56,472 nt of DNA from GCA-2862585 sp049890295 (GTDB lineage: Bacteria > Bacteroidota > Bacteroidia > Flavobacteriales > UBA7312): NCBI GenBank assembly GCA_049890295.1, contig JBMHBP010000024.1:1-56472 (forward strand). Direction: 5' to 3'. The notes beneath the pieces were generated by a model that ran no database searches, was not told where the DNA came from, and worked only from the letters and a program-made list of their open reading frames with translations. The first letter of the stretch is position 1, and each line of letters starts with the position of its first letter. Positions 1 through 9,603 of this stretch are shown here, in pieces. The position numbers and the translations under genes were made by a program.

Positions 1-3000
1 AGCTGTTTTGTTTTGAATCAGTGGGGTTGTCTCACCTGTATTCCATAAAAAAGAGTAGTTATTATCAGGATTTAAAAAACCACCTTCAACAACTACTGAC
101 GCTTGGCCTGTCGCTATATTAGTACAATAAGCTGAAACTAGTGTGCTAGTATCTAATTTTAAAGGTGCTGGTTGATTAACAAAAGCATAAACTGTTTCAG
201 TACATCCGTTAGCATCTTGTACTTCTAATTGATATGGTGAGGTAGAAAATGGCAGATTGTTGGCAAAATAATTATTAAAACCAAATAAATTTCCATTAAT
301 AGACCACTGATAAGTATAAGTCTGGTTATTGAATGGTAATCCTCCAGTAACATCGGATGTAATGACACCATCAGAGCCACCAAAACAATTCACATCCGTA
401 ACATCCAAAGACACACGAATTTTTTGAGGTTGGTTAATCAAAATAGTATCTATAAGATAGCATCCTAAATCATCTTCTACTTTAACCCAATATTCACCAA
501 AATCTGAGGTTATGGATGATGTATTTACTCCATTGGACCATAAAAAGGTCAGGTTTCCTTGTCCGCCATTGGCAGTGACTGTAGCTGTTCCATCTAAAGC
601 ACCATAGCAAGAGGTAGGAGTAGATGAGGTATTTAAAATAATTTCTGGACTTTCATTAATCAGAACACTGTCGATAGTGGAGCAACCTCTGGAATCAGAA
701 ACTGTTACCGTATGTAATCCAGAAGGGAGCTGAGAGGCAGTCGAAGTGACATGACCACTACTCCAAAGGTAAGAGTAAGGTGGGGTACCACCACTAACGT
801 TAACCTCTGCGGTTGCTGTCGCATCTCCGAAACAAGAAATGGATGAATTGGATATTTGAGTAGATAATGGTGAGTTAGATTGACTCACATCAACACTCAA
901 CTGCGTCAAACAGTTATTGGCGTCGTTAATATTTAATTCATAGGTACCAGAAATGAGGTTAGTAAGAAATGGATTTGGGTTATTTCCATTTGTAGTCCAA
1001 GAATAATTATAAGGTGATGTACCACCACCATTTACTTGAACTTGAATGTATCCATTATTTTCTCCGTAACAAATAATATCATTTTTTAGGATTTGATAAG
1101 ACAATGGGTTTGGTTGTTCAACAGATACCTCATCAGTAGCAATACATCCATTATCGTCTTCTACGACTAGGTAATACCCACCTGCTGGCACAATTGCTGA
1201 CGAGTCTGTACTAATTACTTGGTTATTATTAGAGTTAAACCAATTGTAGCTATAGCCAGAACTTATGTTACCTCCTGTAATGGACGAAACAAAAACTTCT
1301 CCATTAGTAGATTCATGACATAATAAATCTACAGCATCTACAATTACTTCAATTTCGGGAGCCGCCGAACCAATAACAGCAGTATTTGTTATGACACATC
1401 CAAGACCATCTTTTACTTTTACTTCGTAAGTACCATAATCCAAGTCCTCAAAAATAAAGTTTGAGGAGTAATTAGTACCACCGTCAATAGAATATAGAAT
1501 TGGTGATACAGCAGTGCTTTGGGCTAGAAGTGTAATACTACCATCAGTAAAACCTTGACAAGAAACAGGATCAATACCAATTGTAACATCAAAATCACTA
1601 GTTGCAGTTGTTGGTACTAAAATTGTATTTACACATCCTATTGAATCAGTTCCAGTAACTGAATACACTATTGAAGATTCAGCTGTTATCTGAACGGTTG
1701 AAGCGGTATCTGATGATAGATAGAGATTTGGTGACCATTGATAGCTTTCAGCACCTTCAATGGTAACCTCAACGGGTATACCACCACAAACCAACAATTC
1801 TTGGGGCGAAAAAGATAATGATGGTATAGGTTGCTCAATAAGAACGACTTGATGAGAGTCACTACAACCATTTGAATCTAACACAGTAAGATTAATCGTT
1901 TGTTGCTGACTGATAGTTAAGGTTGAGTCTGTATTATTATTTCCCCAATCGTATTCAAAAGGAGCAGTTCCGCTATTGATATCAGGATCAATTGTAAATG
2001 ATGTATTCTCACAAAAGTAAATGGTGTCTGGCAATATTATTTCTGGTAATGGTTGAGAATAAACTCTCACAGAATCGGATTGTGTTGTACATCCAAATTC
2101 ATCAGTCGCTTCAACCCAATAGTAACCAGGAGAAGCAATAATACTTTCGGAAGTTTGACCTGTATTCCATAGGAAAGTATAATCTCCATCAGAAAGGTTT
2201 GGTGATAGGGTTACTGGAGCACCACAATCGGTAAATATATTGACGGAATCAATATTGAGGCTATTTGTAATTTCAAGTGGAGGAGAACTAAAACTACCTC
2301 CTTCTAATAAGACGAACGAGGATAAGCCAGTATCGGTACCATCTGCTATAGCTAACTTGATATGATATAACTCACCACAAACAACATTGGCTTCGGCTGT
2401 AAACACGGTGGTAAAACCATCAGCGTTTGAAGGGTTTACAGTATTATTACCATTATCTTGGTTGGGTATAAAGAAACTTGAATTATAGGTAGCATTAACT
2501 GAAGATATGGTAATAGGTAAATCAATGCCTAAACTATTAGGTTCAGTACTTGAAAAGGTAGCGATATTTATGGCCCCATCAGGAAATGCAGCAGGACTAT
2601 CATATGGGCCGACTATTCCTGGGCCTGAAATAAAAAAACCAAACACATCATTGTATTGAGTATTCTCAAAACCGTAATATTCCTGGGAAGCAAAAACATA
2701 TTTAAACGATAAATATGAAGATACTGGTATAAAATCAAACTCCAAGATAGCAACATCGTTAACACTTGTAACAGTAAAGTTCTGACCAATTTGACCAGGA
2801 ACAGAATTTGCTAAATCAAGTAAATCAGGATCGTTAATTGCATTTATGATACCACCGCCAAAATTTCCAGGCACAATTTCTGAGATATCACCAGTGGCCA
2901 TGATAATTCCGCTGTCAATTCCAATATTTGAGTTTACGCCATCAAAGTAACCAATTTGATTTGCATCACCCTGATAACCATGGTTTACTGCAGTAACACC

Positions 3001-3138
3001 ATCACCTAAAAGTATACTATCCACTAGAAACATTGGAGTATCGAAAGGTGGATTATTATCAGTTGTAATTTGACTATAAGTGACACTGCTAAATAATAGC
3101 AGAAAAGATAAAAGGCTATTTAGTAAGTTATTTGACAT
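1..3138 (-). CDS. Large secreted SprB-repeat surface protein, C-terminus cut off by window edge
   Basis: The reading frame is open from an ATG at 3138 to base 1 (1046 codons) with no stop, so the protein continues to the left. Residues 1-23 form a signal peptide ending near VTYSQ. Residues of about 30-260 resemble the choice-of-anchor L domain of Bacteroidota surface proteins, including the stretch SQEYYGFENTQYNDVFGFF near residue 150. From about residue 340 there are Ig/PKD-like segments, then six SprB-type repeats of roughly 80 residues, each opening with a C-x-G-like motif (VSCQG, LLCHE, IICYG, ISCFG, TSCYG, VNCFG) and containing GG.P.Y.Y.W. Such proteins are exported by T9SS and act as adhesins or in gliding. 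The sorting domain would lie outside the window. The family call is strong; the exact role is inferred. Confidence 0.85.
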   Translation of the reverse strand, partial: MSNNLLNSLLSFLLLFSSVTYSQITTDNNPPFDTPMFLVDSILLGDGVTAVNHGYQGDANQIGYFDGVNSNIGIDSGIIMATGDISEIVPGNFGGGIINAINDPDLLDLANSVPGQIGQNFTVTSVNDVAILEFDFIPVSSYLSFKYVFASQEYYGFENTQYNDVFGFFISGPGIVGPYDSPAAFPDGAINIATFSSTEPNSLGIDLPITISSVNATYNSSFFIPNQDNGNNTVNPSNADGFTTVFTAEANVVCGELYHIKLAIADGTDTGLSSFVLLEGGSFSSPPLEITNSLNIDSVNIFTDCGAPVTLSPNLSDGDYTFLWNTGQTSESIIASPGYYWVEATDEFGCTTQSDSVRVYSQPLPEIILPDTIYFCENTSFTIDPDINSGTAPFEYDWGNNNTDSTLTISQQQTINLTVLDSNGCSDSHQVVLIEQPIPSLSFSPQELLVCGGIPVEVTIEGAESYQWSPNLYLSSDTASTVQITAESSIVYSVTGTDSIGCVNTILVPTTATSDFDVTIGIDPVSCQGFTDGSITLLAQSTAVSPILYSIDGGTNYSSNFIFEDLDYGTYEVKVKDGLGCVITNTAVIGSAAPEIEVIVDAVDLLCHESTNGEVFVSSITGGNISSGYSYNWFNSNNNQVISTDSSAIVPAGGYYLVVEDDNGCIATDEVSVEQPNPLSYQILKNDIICYGENNGYIQVQVNGGGTSPYNYSWTTNGNNPNPFLTNLISGTYELNINDANNCLTQLSVDVSQSNSPLSTQISNSSISCFGDATATAEVNVSGGTPPYSYLWSSGHVTSTASQLPSGLHTVTVSDSRGCSTIDSVLINESPEIILNTSSTPTSCYGALDGTATVTANGGQGNLTFLWSNGVNTSSITSDFGEYWVKVEDDLGCYLIDTILINQPQKIRVSLDVTDVNCFGGSDGVITSDVTGGLPFNNQTYTYQWSINGNLFGFNNYFANNLPFSTSPYQLEVQDANGCTETVYAFVNQPAPLKLDTSTLVSAYCTNIATGQASVVVEGGFLNPDNNYSFLWNTGETTPLIQNKTA

Positions 3139-3146
3139 AGTGGATA

Positions 3147-3154
3147 CAAATTTA
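3147..3154 (-). promoter_or_regulatory. TAnnTTTG -7 box for the SprB-repeat gene
   Basis: On the minus strand the bases read TAAATTTG, an exact match to the Bacteroidota -7 consensus. It ends 9 bases before the ATG at 3138. No clear TTG lies at the usual -33 distance, so this is a partial match. Confidence 0.4.
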
Positions 3155-3230
3155 AAACAGACATGCAATTTAATAAAAACTATTGAGATTTATCTGATAG
3201 CTTACTTGTTTTGTTACAAAATCAAAAAAA

Positions 3231-4982
3231 TCATATCCCTTTAAATTGTAAATCGTGTAGTATTTTATACTTCTTATTCAGTGCTAAAAGCTCTTGATGA
3301 GTGCCTTGTTCCTGAATCACGCCATCATCCAAAAGCATAATCATTGAAGCATTTTGTATGGTTGAAAGCCTGTGAGCAACAATAATTGATGTTCTTCCTC
3401 TAGTTAATTTCTCTGTTGAACGCTGTATTAGTGATTCACTTTCTGAATCGATACTTGAGGTGGCTTCATCCAATACCAAAATTTTAGGTAGTGAAGAATA
3501 AGCTCTAAGGAAAGAGATTAACTGTCGCTGCCCTAACGATAGCATATTCCCTCTTTCTCTAACATTATAATCATAGCCGTTAGGTAGTGATTGAATAAAT
3601 TCTTCAATTTCAATCTCATTGGCATAGGCTTTCACTTTCTCCAAAGATATTGACCTTCCAAGTGTAATATTATTCAAAATTGTATCCGAAAATAAAAATA
3701 CATCTTGTAAAACTACAGCAATAGTCTGCCTTAGGGAATTCAAATCATAATCAACAATATTGATACCATCAACAAGAATTTCTCCTTTATTTATATCGTA
3801 ATTTCTGGTAAGTAAATTAATAATGGTAGATTTTCCTGATCCAGTTGCACCAATGATAGCCAGAGAATCTCCCGACTGAAGTTTAAAAGAAATACCTTTT
3901 AAGACCCAGTCATCCTCATTGTAAGCAAACCAAACATTCCTGAACTCAATATCTCCTTTACAGTCTTGAAGTTGTTTAACTCCCTTGTTTTCAATTATTT
4001 CATCTGTATCTAATATCTTAAAAACACGTTCTGAAGCTACCATTCCCATTTGTAATACATTGAATCTATCAGCTAATTGTCTGATAGGTCTGAAAAGCAT
4101 GTGTATGTAAAGAATAAAGGCTATCAATTCACCTAAGGTCACATCATCTGAGGTTACTGCTTCAATACCTCCCCACCAAATTAGTAAGCCTATCGAAATG
4201 GCGGATAATAACTCTACAATCGGGAAAAAAATTGAATAGTACCAAATGGACTGAATATGAGCTTTCTTATGTAAATCATTAATTTTCTTGAACTTTTCAA
4301 GCTCAATGTCTTCCCTATTAAAAAGCTGAACAATTGACATCCCAACTATATGTTCTTGTATAAACGTATTTAGGGCAGATACTTGTTTTCTAACTTCTTG
4401 AAACGCTTTTTTAATGGAACGTTTGAACCAATAGGTTGCAACTAATAATATTGGGATAGAAGCTAAACTAAACAATGTTAGTCTCCAATCAGTTATAAAC
4501 ATTACCAATACAACGATCAAAAGTTTTAAAATATCAGCGATAATTACCAACAGTCCTTGAGAAAAAATTTCAGAAATGGTTTCAATATCGGAAACCACCC
4601 TGGTAACTAAAGACCCAATGGGGTTTTTATCAAAAAATTGCTGTCTAAAATTGATAATCTTCTTATAGGTTTGTAATCGAATATCTTTTATTACACTCTG
4701 TCCCAGTAAATTTGCCCAATAGGTGTAAAAATATTGCGAAATGCTTTCTAGTATCAATACACCAATCAATATAATAGTGATGTAAAAAAGTTTTATTTCA
4801 TCGGCTTGAAGAATAAAATTATCAAAAGCATATTGGATAAGAATTGGTCTTGAAGGCGATAAAAAGGCAATAAGAATGGCCACAGCACTAGTTCCGATGA
4901 ATAATTTTTTGTAAGGTCTTACATAGGCAATTACTCTTCTAAGCAACTCAACATCAAATGTTTTCCCATTGTTCTCACTCAT
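3231..4982 (-). CDS. ABC exporter, fused permease and ATPase (MsbA/MdlB type)
   Basis: This 583-residue half-transporter has six membrane segments in residues 25-310 (ABC type 1 exporter domain) followed by an ATPase domain. The Walker A motif GATGSGKS is at 378-385, the signature LSLGQ follows, and Walker B is ILVLDEATSSID. It would work as a homodimer or heterodimer in the inner membrane to export a lipid, drug or peptide; the substrate cannot be told from sequence. The ATG at 4982 lies inside the end of truA (8-base overlap), so the two are co-transcribed. Length and domain order are normal for the family. Confidence 0.9.
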   Translation of the reverse strand: MSENNGKTFDVELLRRVIAYVRPYKKLFIGTSAVAILIAFLSPSRPILIQYAFDNFILQADEIKLFYITIILIGVLILESISQYFYTYWANLLGQSVIKDIRLQTYKKIINFRQQFFDKNPIGSLVTRVVSDIETISEIFSQGLLVIIADILKLLIVVLVMFITDWRLTLFSLASIPILLVATYWFKRSIKKAFQEVRKQVSALNTFIQEHIVGMSIVQLFNREDIELEKFKKINDLHKKAHIQSIWYYSIFFPIVELLSAISIGLLIWWGGIEAVTSDDVTLGELIAFILYIHMLFRPIRQLADRFNVLQMGMVASERVFKILDTDEIIENKGVKQLQDCKGDIEFRNVWFAYNEDDWVLKGISFKLQSGDSLAIIGATGSGKSTIINLLTRNYDINKGEILVDGINIVDYDLNSLRQTIAVVLQDVFLFSDTILNNITLGRSISLEKVKAYANEIEIEEFIQSLPNGYDYNVRERGNMLSLGQRQLISFLRAYSSLPKILVLDEATSSIDSESESLIQRSTEKLTRGRTSIIVAHRLSTIQNASMIMLLDDGVIQEQGTHQELLALNKKYKILHDLQFKGI

Positions 4983-5727
4983 TGAATAACGCTTTAGGAT
5001 ATGTTATTTCTGTCAAATATAAGCCATGAGCAGGAACAGATAAACCCGCCCTATTTCTATCTTTAGAATTAATTATATTGATAAAATCTTCAATCGAAAT
5101 TTTATGAGAGCCTATATCAACTAATGTACCAACAATTGCTCTTACCATATTTCTCAAAAAACGATCAGCCTTAATTTTAAACACCAATGAATCAGGTGTT
5201 TCTTTCCAATGTGCGAAAGAGACAGAGCAGTTATTAGTCCTTGTTTGGGTATGAAGTTTAGAAAAAGAAGTGAAATCGGAATAGTCTAACAAAACAGAAG
5301 CCGCTTCATTCATTTTATCAATATCTAATTTAGAATGAATCATCCATGATTTATTTATCAAAAATGGATTTTTGTGATAATGTATTTTATAGGAATATGT
5401 TCTAGATATTGCATCAAACCTAGCATGAGCATTTTTGATAACCTTATATATATTTACAATACTAATTTCATTTTCCAAGAATGAATTAAGTCTGAATACT
5501 ATTTTTGTTAAATCAAACCACTGACTACTATCGAAATGAGCATACATTTGAGTTGCATGCACTCCTGTATCCGTCCTTCCTGCACCAACAACATTAATAT
5601 TTTCACTTAAAATAGTAGAAAGTGCAATATTGATTCTTTCTTGAACAGTAATTGAATTGGGCTGAACTTGCCATCCATGATAAGTGGAGCCATCATATTT
5701 TATTTCTAGGAAATATCTACTAGTCAT
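4975..5727 (-). CDS. truA: tRNA pseudouridine(38-40) synthase TruA
   Basis: TruA converts uridines 38-40 in the anticodon arm of tRNAs to pseudouridine. The catalytic motif GAGRTDTGVHA places the essential Asp at residue 53, and the N-terminus RYFLEIKYDG...YHGWQ is typical. The frame extends to 5772, but the ATG at 5727 gives the usual family N-terminus and a normal length of 250 residues, so that start is preferred. It overlaps the downstream ABC exporter gene by 8 bases. Confidence 0.93.
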   Translation of the reverse strand: MTSRYFLEIKYDGSTYHGWQVQPNSITVQERINIALSTILSENINVVGAGRTDTGVHATQMYAHFDSSQWFDLTKIVFRLNSFLENEISIVNIYKVIKNAHARFDAISRTYSYKIHYHKNPFLINKSWMIHSKLDIDKMNEAASVLLDYSDFTSFSKLHTQTRTNNCSVSFAHWKETPDSLVFKIKADRFLRNMVRAIVGTLVDIGSHKISIEDFINIINSKDRNRAGLSVPAHGLYLTEITYPKALFNE

Positions 5728-5823
5728 TTCTAAAACCGCTAAGATATTCAATTGAACAGAATTAGGCTTCAAAATTAAGATTAAAACATTAACAAAAATT
5801 TAAGCATTCTTGTACAATAGGAT

Positions 5824-5831
5824 TAAATTTG
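5824..5831 (+). promoter_or_regulatory. TAnnTTTG -7 box for the moxR/bat operon
   Basis: TAAATTTG matches the Bacteroidota -7 consensus exactly and lies about 65 bases upstream of the moxR ATG at 5897. No well-spaced TTG was found upstream. Transcription from here would begin after 5830, which argues against the longer frame that opens at 5810. Confidence 0.45.
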
Positions 5832-5896
5832 TACCGTTTAAAAATTTTGAAAAAAAGAAAGTAGATAATAAATTCGCACTTTTAATAACGAAAACT

Positions 5897-6898
5897 ATGG
5901 ATACAACTTCAACTGTAGATATAAAAGAACTCAACGAAAAAATAAATAAAGAGAGTGCTTTTGTAGATATGCTTATGCTCGAAATGAATAAAGTTATTGT
6001 GGGTCAAAAAAACATGACTGAACGTCTTTTAATTGGCTTACTATCAAATGGTCACATCTTACTAGAAGGTGTTCCAGGATTAGCTAAAACACTTGCTATA
6101 AACACATTAGCACAAACTTTAGACGCTGATTTTAGCAGAATTCAATTTACTCCCGATTTGTTACCAGCAGATGTTATTGGAACACAAATTTACAGTCCTA
6201 AAAATGAATCTTTTTCAATCAAAAAAGGTCCAATCTTTGCTAATTTCATTCTGGCTGATGAAATAAATAGAGCACCCGCAAAGGTTCAATCAGCTTTATT
6301 AGAAGCCATGCAAGAACGACAAATTACTATTGGTGACGAGAGTTTTAAACTTGATGAACCGTTTTTGGTATTAGCCACTCAAAACCCAGTAGAACAAGAA
6401 GGCACCTACCCTCTACCTGAAGCACAAGTTGATCGATTTATGCTCAAAGTAGTTATAGATTACCCTAAAAAAGAAGAAGAAAAATTGATTGTGAGGAATA
6501 ATTTAGCAAAATCGTTTCCCAAAGCCAATCAAATTCTGAAGACTAAGGATATTTTAACTGCTAGGAGTCTCGTAAAAGATATTTACATGGATGAAAAAAT
6601 TGAGCAGTACATTGTAGATATCGTATTTGCCACAAGGTTTCCTGAGAATTGTGGTTTATCAAAATTTAAAGACTTAATAAGCTTTGGTGCTTCACCTCGA
6701 GCCAGTATTAGTTTAGCACTTGCCTCAAAATCCTACGCCTTCATTCAACGCAGAGGCTATGTAATTCCAGAAGATGTTAGAGCAATTTGTCATGATGTAC
6801 TAAGACATAGAATAGGCTTGTCCTACGAAGCAGAAGCAGAAAATATTACAAGTGAAGATATCATAACGGAAATTTTAAACACTGTTGAAATTCCATAA
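5897..6898 (+). CDS. moxR: MoxR family AAA+ ATPase, first gene of the bat operon
   Basis: MoxR ATPases act as chaperones that remodel von Willebrand factor A (VWA) proteins encoded beside them. Visible are Walker A (GVPGLAKT), Walker B (FILADEINRAP), the sensor region (LATQNPVEQEGTYPLPEAQ) and the C-terminal lid with GASPRAS. The start is set at the ATG at 5897 (333 residues) because the upstream extension is non-conserved lysine-rich sequence and the likely promoter box lies inside it. The stop overlaps the next ATG by one base. The downstream VWA proteins BatA and BatB are the expected partners. Confidence 0.93.
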   Translation: MDTTSTVDIKELNEKINKESAFVDMLMLEMNKVIVGQKNMTERLLIGLLSNGHILLEGVPGLAKTLAINTLAQTLDADFSRIQFTPDLLPADVIGTQIYSPKNESFSIKKGPIFANFILADEINRAPAKVQSALLEAMQERQITIGDESFKLDEPFLVLATQNPVEQEGTYPLPEAQVDRFMLKVVIDYPKKEEEKLIVRNNLAKSFPKANQILKTKDILTARSLVKDIYMDEKIEQYIVDIVFATRFPENCGLSKFKDLISFGASPRASISLALASKSYAFIQRRGYVIPEDVRAICHDVLRHRIGLSYEAEAENITSEDIITEILNTVEIP

Positions 6899-7764
6899 TG
6901 GACACAACTGATTTACTAAAAAAAGTTCGAAAAATTGAGCTCAAAACAAAAGGGCTATCCAACCATATTTTTGCTGGAGAATACCATACTGCATTCAAGG
7001 GAAGAGGAATGGCTTTTAGTGAAGTTCGTGAATATCAACCAGGTGATGATATTAGAACCATAGACTGGAACGTTACTGCCAGATTCAATACGCCATATAT
7101 TAAAGTTTTTGAGGAAGAAAGGGAATTAACAGTCATGCTGATAATTGATCTTAGCGGATCTAAAAATTTTGGAAGTCAAAACAAAATGAAACAAGAGCTA
7201 GTGACAGAGCTTGCAGCTGTACTAGCTTTCTCAGCCATTCAAAACAATGACAAAATTGGTGTAATTTTTTTCAGTAATAAAGTCGAAAAATTTATACCCC
7301 CAAAAAAAGGGAAATCTCATATTCTTAGAATAATTAGAGAACTTATTGTATTTGAACCTGAAAACAGCGAAACGGATATAGCTGTTGCTTTACAGTACTT
7401 CAACAACGTCATAAAAAAACGAGCGGTCTGTTTTGTAATTTCTGACTTCATGGATCAAGGGTTTGATGCACCTTTAAAAATAGCTAATAAAAAACACGAT
7501 GTCATAGCGGTACGTATCAACGATTTGAGGGAGTCTGAACTTCCAAATGTTGGATTAATTCAATTAAAAGATGCTGAAAGCGGAATACTAAAATGGGTAG
7601 ATACTTCAAACAAAAATACTAGAGAAAGTTATCACAGAAATTATAAGGAAAGTATTAATCGAACAGAACAATTATTTAAAAATAGTGGTGTAGATTCCAT
7701 AGAATTACGAACCGATTTAGATTATATTAAACCGCTTATACGATTTTTCAAAAAACGCAACTAA
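6898..7764 (+). CDS. DUF58 domain protein of the bat operon
   Basis: The 288-residue protein carries the DUF58 signature (FSEVREYQPGDDIRTIDWN) around residues 42-62, followed by a VWA-like fold with a degenerate metal site (IIDLSGSKNFGS). DUF58 proteins accompany MoxR ATPases in almost all genomes and are thought to function with them in envelope stress tolerance; the biochemical role is unknown. It starts on the last base of the moxR stop codon and ends overlapping the next start, so translational coupling is likely. Confidence 0.9.
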   Translation: MDTTDLLKKVRKIELKTKGLSNHIFAGEYHTAFKGRGMAFSEVREYQPGDDIRTIDWNVTARFNTPYIKVFEEERELTVMLIIDLSGSKNFGSQNKMKQELVTELAAVLAFSAIQNNDKIGVIFFSNKVEKFIPPKKGKSHILRIIRELIVFEPENSETDIAVALQYFNNVIKKRAVCFVISDFMDQGFDAPLKIANKKHDVIAVRINDLRESELPNVGLIQLKDAESGILKWVDTSNKNTRESYHRNYKESINRTEQLFKNSGVDSIELRTDLDYIKPLIRFFKKRN

Positions 7765-8621
7765 TGAGAAGGCTATTCGTTTTATTTCTTATTCCGTTAA
7801 GTACATTTTCTCAATTTACTGTTGAGATTGATAAAGACAGTATTCTAATCGGAGATCAATTAAAATTTGTTCTTTCAGGCAGTTTAAACGACTCCTTCCC
7901 CACTTTCAAAGACTCCATTGGGTCTGCTGAAATAATGGCTGTTAAATCTGATAGCTTTGAACATAAAATAACTCAAACCTACACCCTTACCATTTGGAAT
8001 GAAGGCACATTTTACATTCCCTCAAATGTAGATGAGCGATTCTATATTGACTCACTGGCTGTCGTTGTCAATAGTATTGAATTTCCAGATAGTGTCAACT
8101 TGAGTGAAATTCAAATTAGAGACATAAAGCCCCCTCTACATACACCAATAACCTTTGAAGAAATTTGGCCTTACCTTTTAGTTGTTCTTCTCATAGCATT
8201 AATCATTTACGGAATAATGAAGTGGTTAAGAAGTAAAGAAAAAGTAACTCCGCTTGAAAATATAGAAATACAAAAAATGCTTCCGCACGAAATTGCCCTA
8301 AATAAATTAGAACAACTACATGCATTAAAGTTATGGCAAAAAGGCAATATTAAAGATTACTATTCTCAACTATCAGAAATAGTAAGATTTTACATTGAGG
8401 ATGGATTAGGGACAGCTGCCATGGAAATGCCAACAAAAGATATTATTGAAAGATTAAATCAAAAGGGGATTGATACTAAAACGTTACATAATTTACTAAA
8501 TCGATCAGATTTAGCCAAATTCGCTAAGGCAAAACCAATTGAACTAGAAAATCAAGAAAGCTACACAATTGCAGTTAATTTTGTTCATAAAACTAAACCT
8601 ACGGCCAATGATGTGGAGTAA
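7764..8621 (+). CDS. Membrane-anchored BatD-like (DUF4381-type) protein of the bat operon
   Basis: The 285-residue protein begins with a signal peptide (residues 1-16, ending STFSQ), then has a beta-rich periplasmic part that resembles the start of BatD, one membrane segment at about 131-152 (ILPYLL-like: WPYLLVVLLIALIIYGI), and a cytoplasmic helical tail of about 130 residues. The position between the DUF58 gene and batA is where such DUF4381-like proteins occur in Bacteroidota bat operons. It probably links the cytoplasmic ATPase to the membrane VWA proteins, which is inference from context. It overlaps the start of batA. Confidence 0.7.
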   Translation: MRRLFVLFLIPLSTFSQFTVEIDKDSILIGDQLKFVLSGSLNDSFPTFKDSIGSAEIMAVKSDSFEHKITQTYTLTIWNEGTFYIPSNVDERFYIDSLAVVVNSIEFPDSVNLSEIQIRDIKPPLHTPITFEEIWPYLLVVLLIALIIYGIMKWLRSKEKVTPLENIEIQKMLPHEIALNKLEQLHALKLWQKGNIKDYYSQLSEIVRFYIEDGLGTAAMEMPTKDIIERLNQKGIDTKTLHNLLNRSDLAKFAKAKPIELENQESYTIAVNFVHKTKPTANDVE

Positions 8622-9603
8622 TTGGACTTTCAATAACCCTGACTTTTTGTACGCACTCTTTTTAGTGCCGATTTTAATTATTTGGTATTTTTTCTCTACT
8701 AAAAGGAAATCTGCTCACATTCAAATATCATCAATTAAGGCTATTAATTCTACAACATGGAAATCAAAATCTAGGCACATTCCTTTTTTCTTAAGATTAA
8801 TTGTCCTTAGCTTACTAATAATAGCTTTTGCTAGACCTCAATCGACCCTTTCATGGGAAGACATGACAACTGAAGGAATAGATATTGTATTGTCCATGGA
8901 TATTTCAGGCAGCATGTTAGCTCAAGACTTAAAACCTGATAGACTTGAAGCTTCAAAAATAGTAGCAATGGACTTTATTTCTGGAAGACCAAATGACAGA
9001 ATAGGTTTAGTTATTTTTTCAGGTGAAAGTTTTACTCAGTGTCCATTAACCACAGATCATCAAGTACTAAAAAATCTATTTTCAAATGTTAAAAGCGGGA
9101 TGGTTGAAGATGGTACGGCTATAGGGATGGGATTAGCCACGGCAGTAAACAGATTAAAAGAAAGTGAAGCTGTAAGTAAAGTTATTATATTACTTACTGA
9201 TGGAGTTAATAATCAAGGATCTGTTGCACCCCTTACTGCTGCTAATATTGCTGAAAAATTTGGAATCAGAGTATATACCATTGGAGTTGGAACACAAGGT
9301 TACGCCCCCTACCCTTTTAAAACTCCCTTTGGCACTACCGTTTATCAAGATGTAGAAGTTAAAATAGACGAAGAAACACTTCAAGATATAGCCTCTGTTA
9401 CAAACGGAAAATATTTTAGAGCCACCTCAAATAAAGCTCTTGTAGAAATATATAAGGAAATAGACCAGTTAGAAAGATCAAAAATTGAGGTGAAAGAATA
9501 CCATAAAAAGAAAGAAGAATTCTTTGGATTAGCTTTATTAGCTTTAGGTTTTTTGATGGTAGAATTTATTTTAAAACATAGTATTTATAGAAGTATAACC
9601 TAA
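8608..9603 (+). CDS. batA: BatA, membrane VWA domain protein
   Basis: BatA is an inner-membrane protein with a large von Willebrand A domain facing the periplasm or cytoplasm. Two N-terminal membrane segments (about 12-30 and 58-75) precede the domain, whose metal-binding MIDAS motif DISGS is at residues 98-102; a C-terminal membrane segment lies near 310-328. The start is one of two adjacent ATG codons (8608, 8611) inside the end of the previous gene. A longer frame from 8569 adds only residues read out of the overlapping gene and is rejected. In Bacteroides fragilis the bat genes were linked to oxygen tolerance. Confidence 0.9.
   Translation: MMWSNWTFNNPDFLYALFLVPILIIWYFFSTKRKSAHIQISSIKAINSTTWKSKSRHIPFFLRLIVLSLLIIAFARPQSTLSWEDMTTEGIDIVLSMDISGSMLAQDLKPDRLEASKIVAMDFISGRPNDRIGLVIFSGESFTQCPLTTDHQVLKNLFSNVKSGMVEDGTAIGMGLATAVNRLKESEAVSKVIILLTDGVNNQGSVAPLTAANIAEKFGIRVYTIGVGTQGYAPYPFKTPFGTTVYQDVEVKIDEETLQDIASVTNGKYFRATSNKALVEIYKEIDQLERSKIEVKEYHKKKEEFFGLALLALGFLMVEFILKHSIYRSIT

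Noticed and set aside
1686..1871. 61-codon frame within the SprB-repeat gene
   Set aside because: It lies in a different frame of a long continuous coding sequence with clear domain content.
5810..5896. N-terminal extension of MoxR by 29 codons
   Set aside because: The start would be a non-ATG codon ahead of the likely -7 box, and the extension is not MoxR-like.
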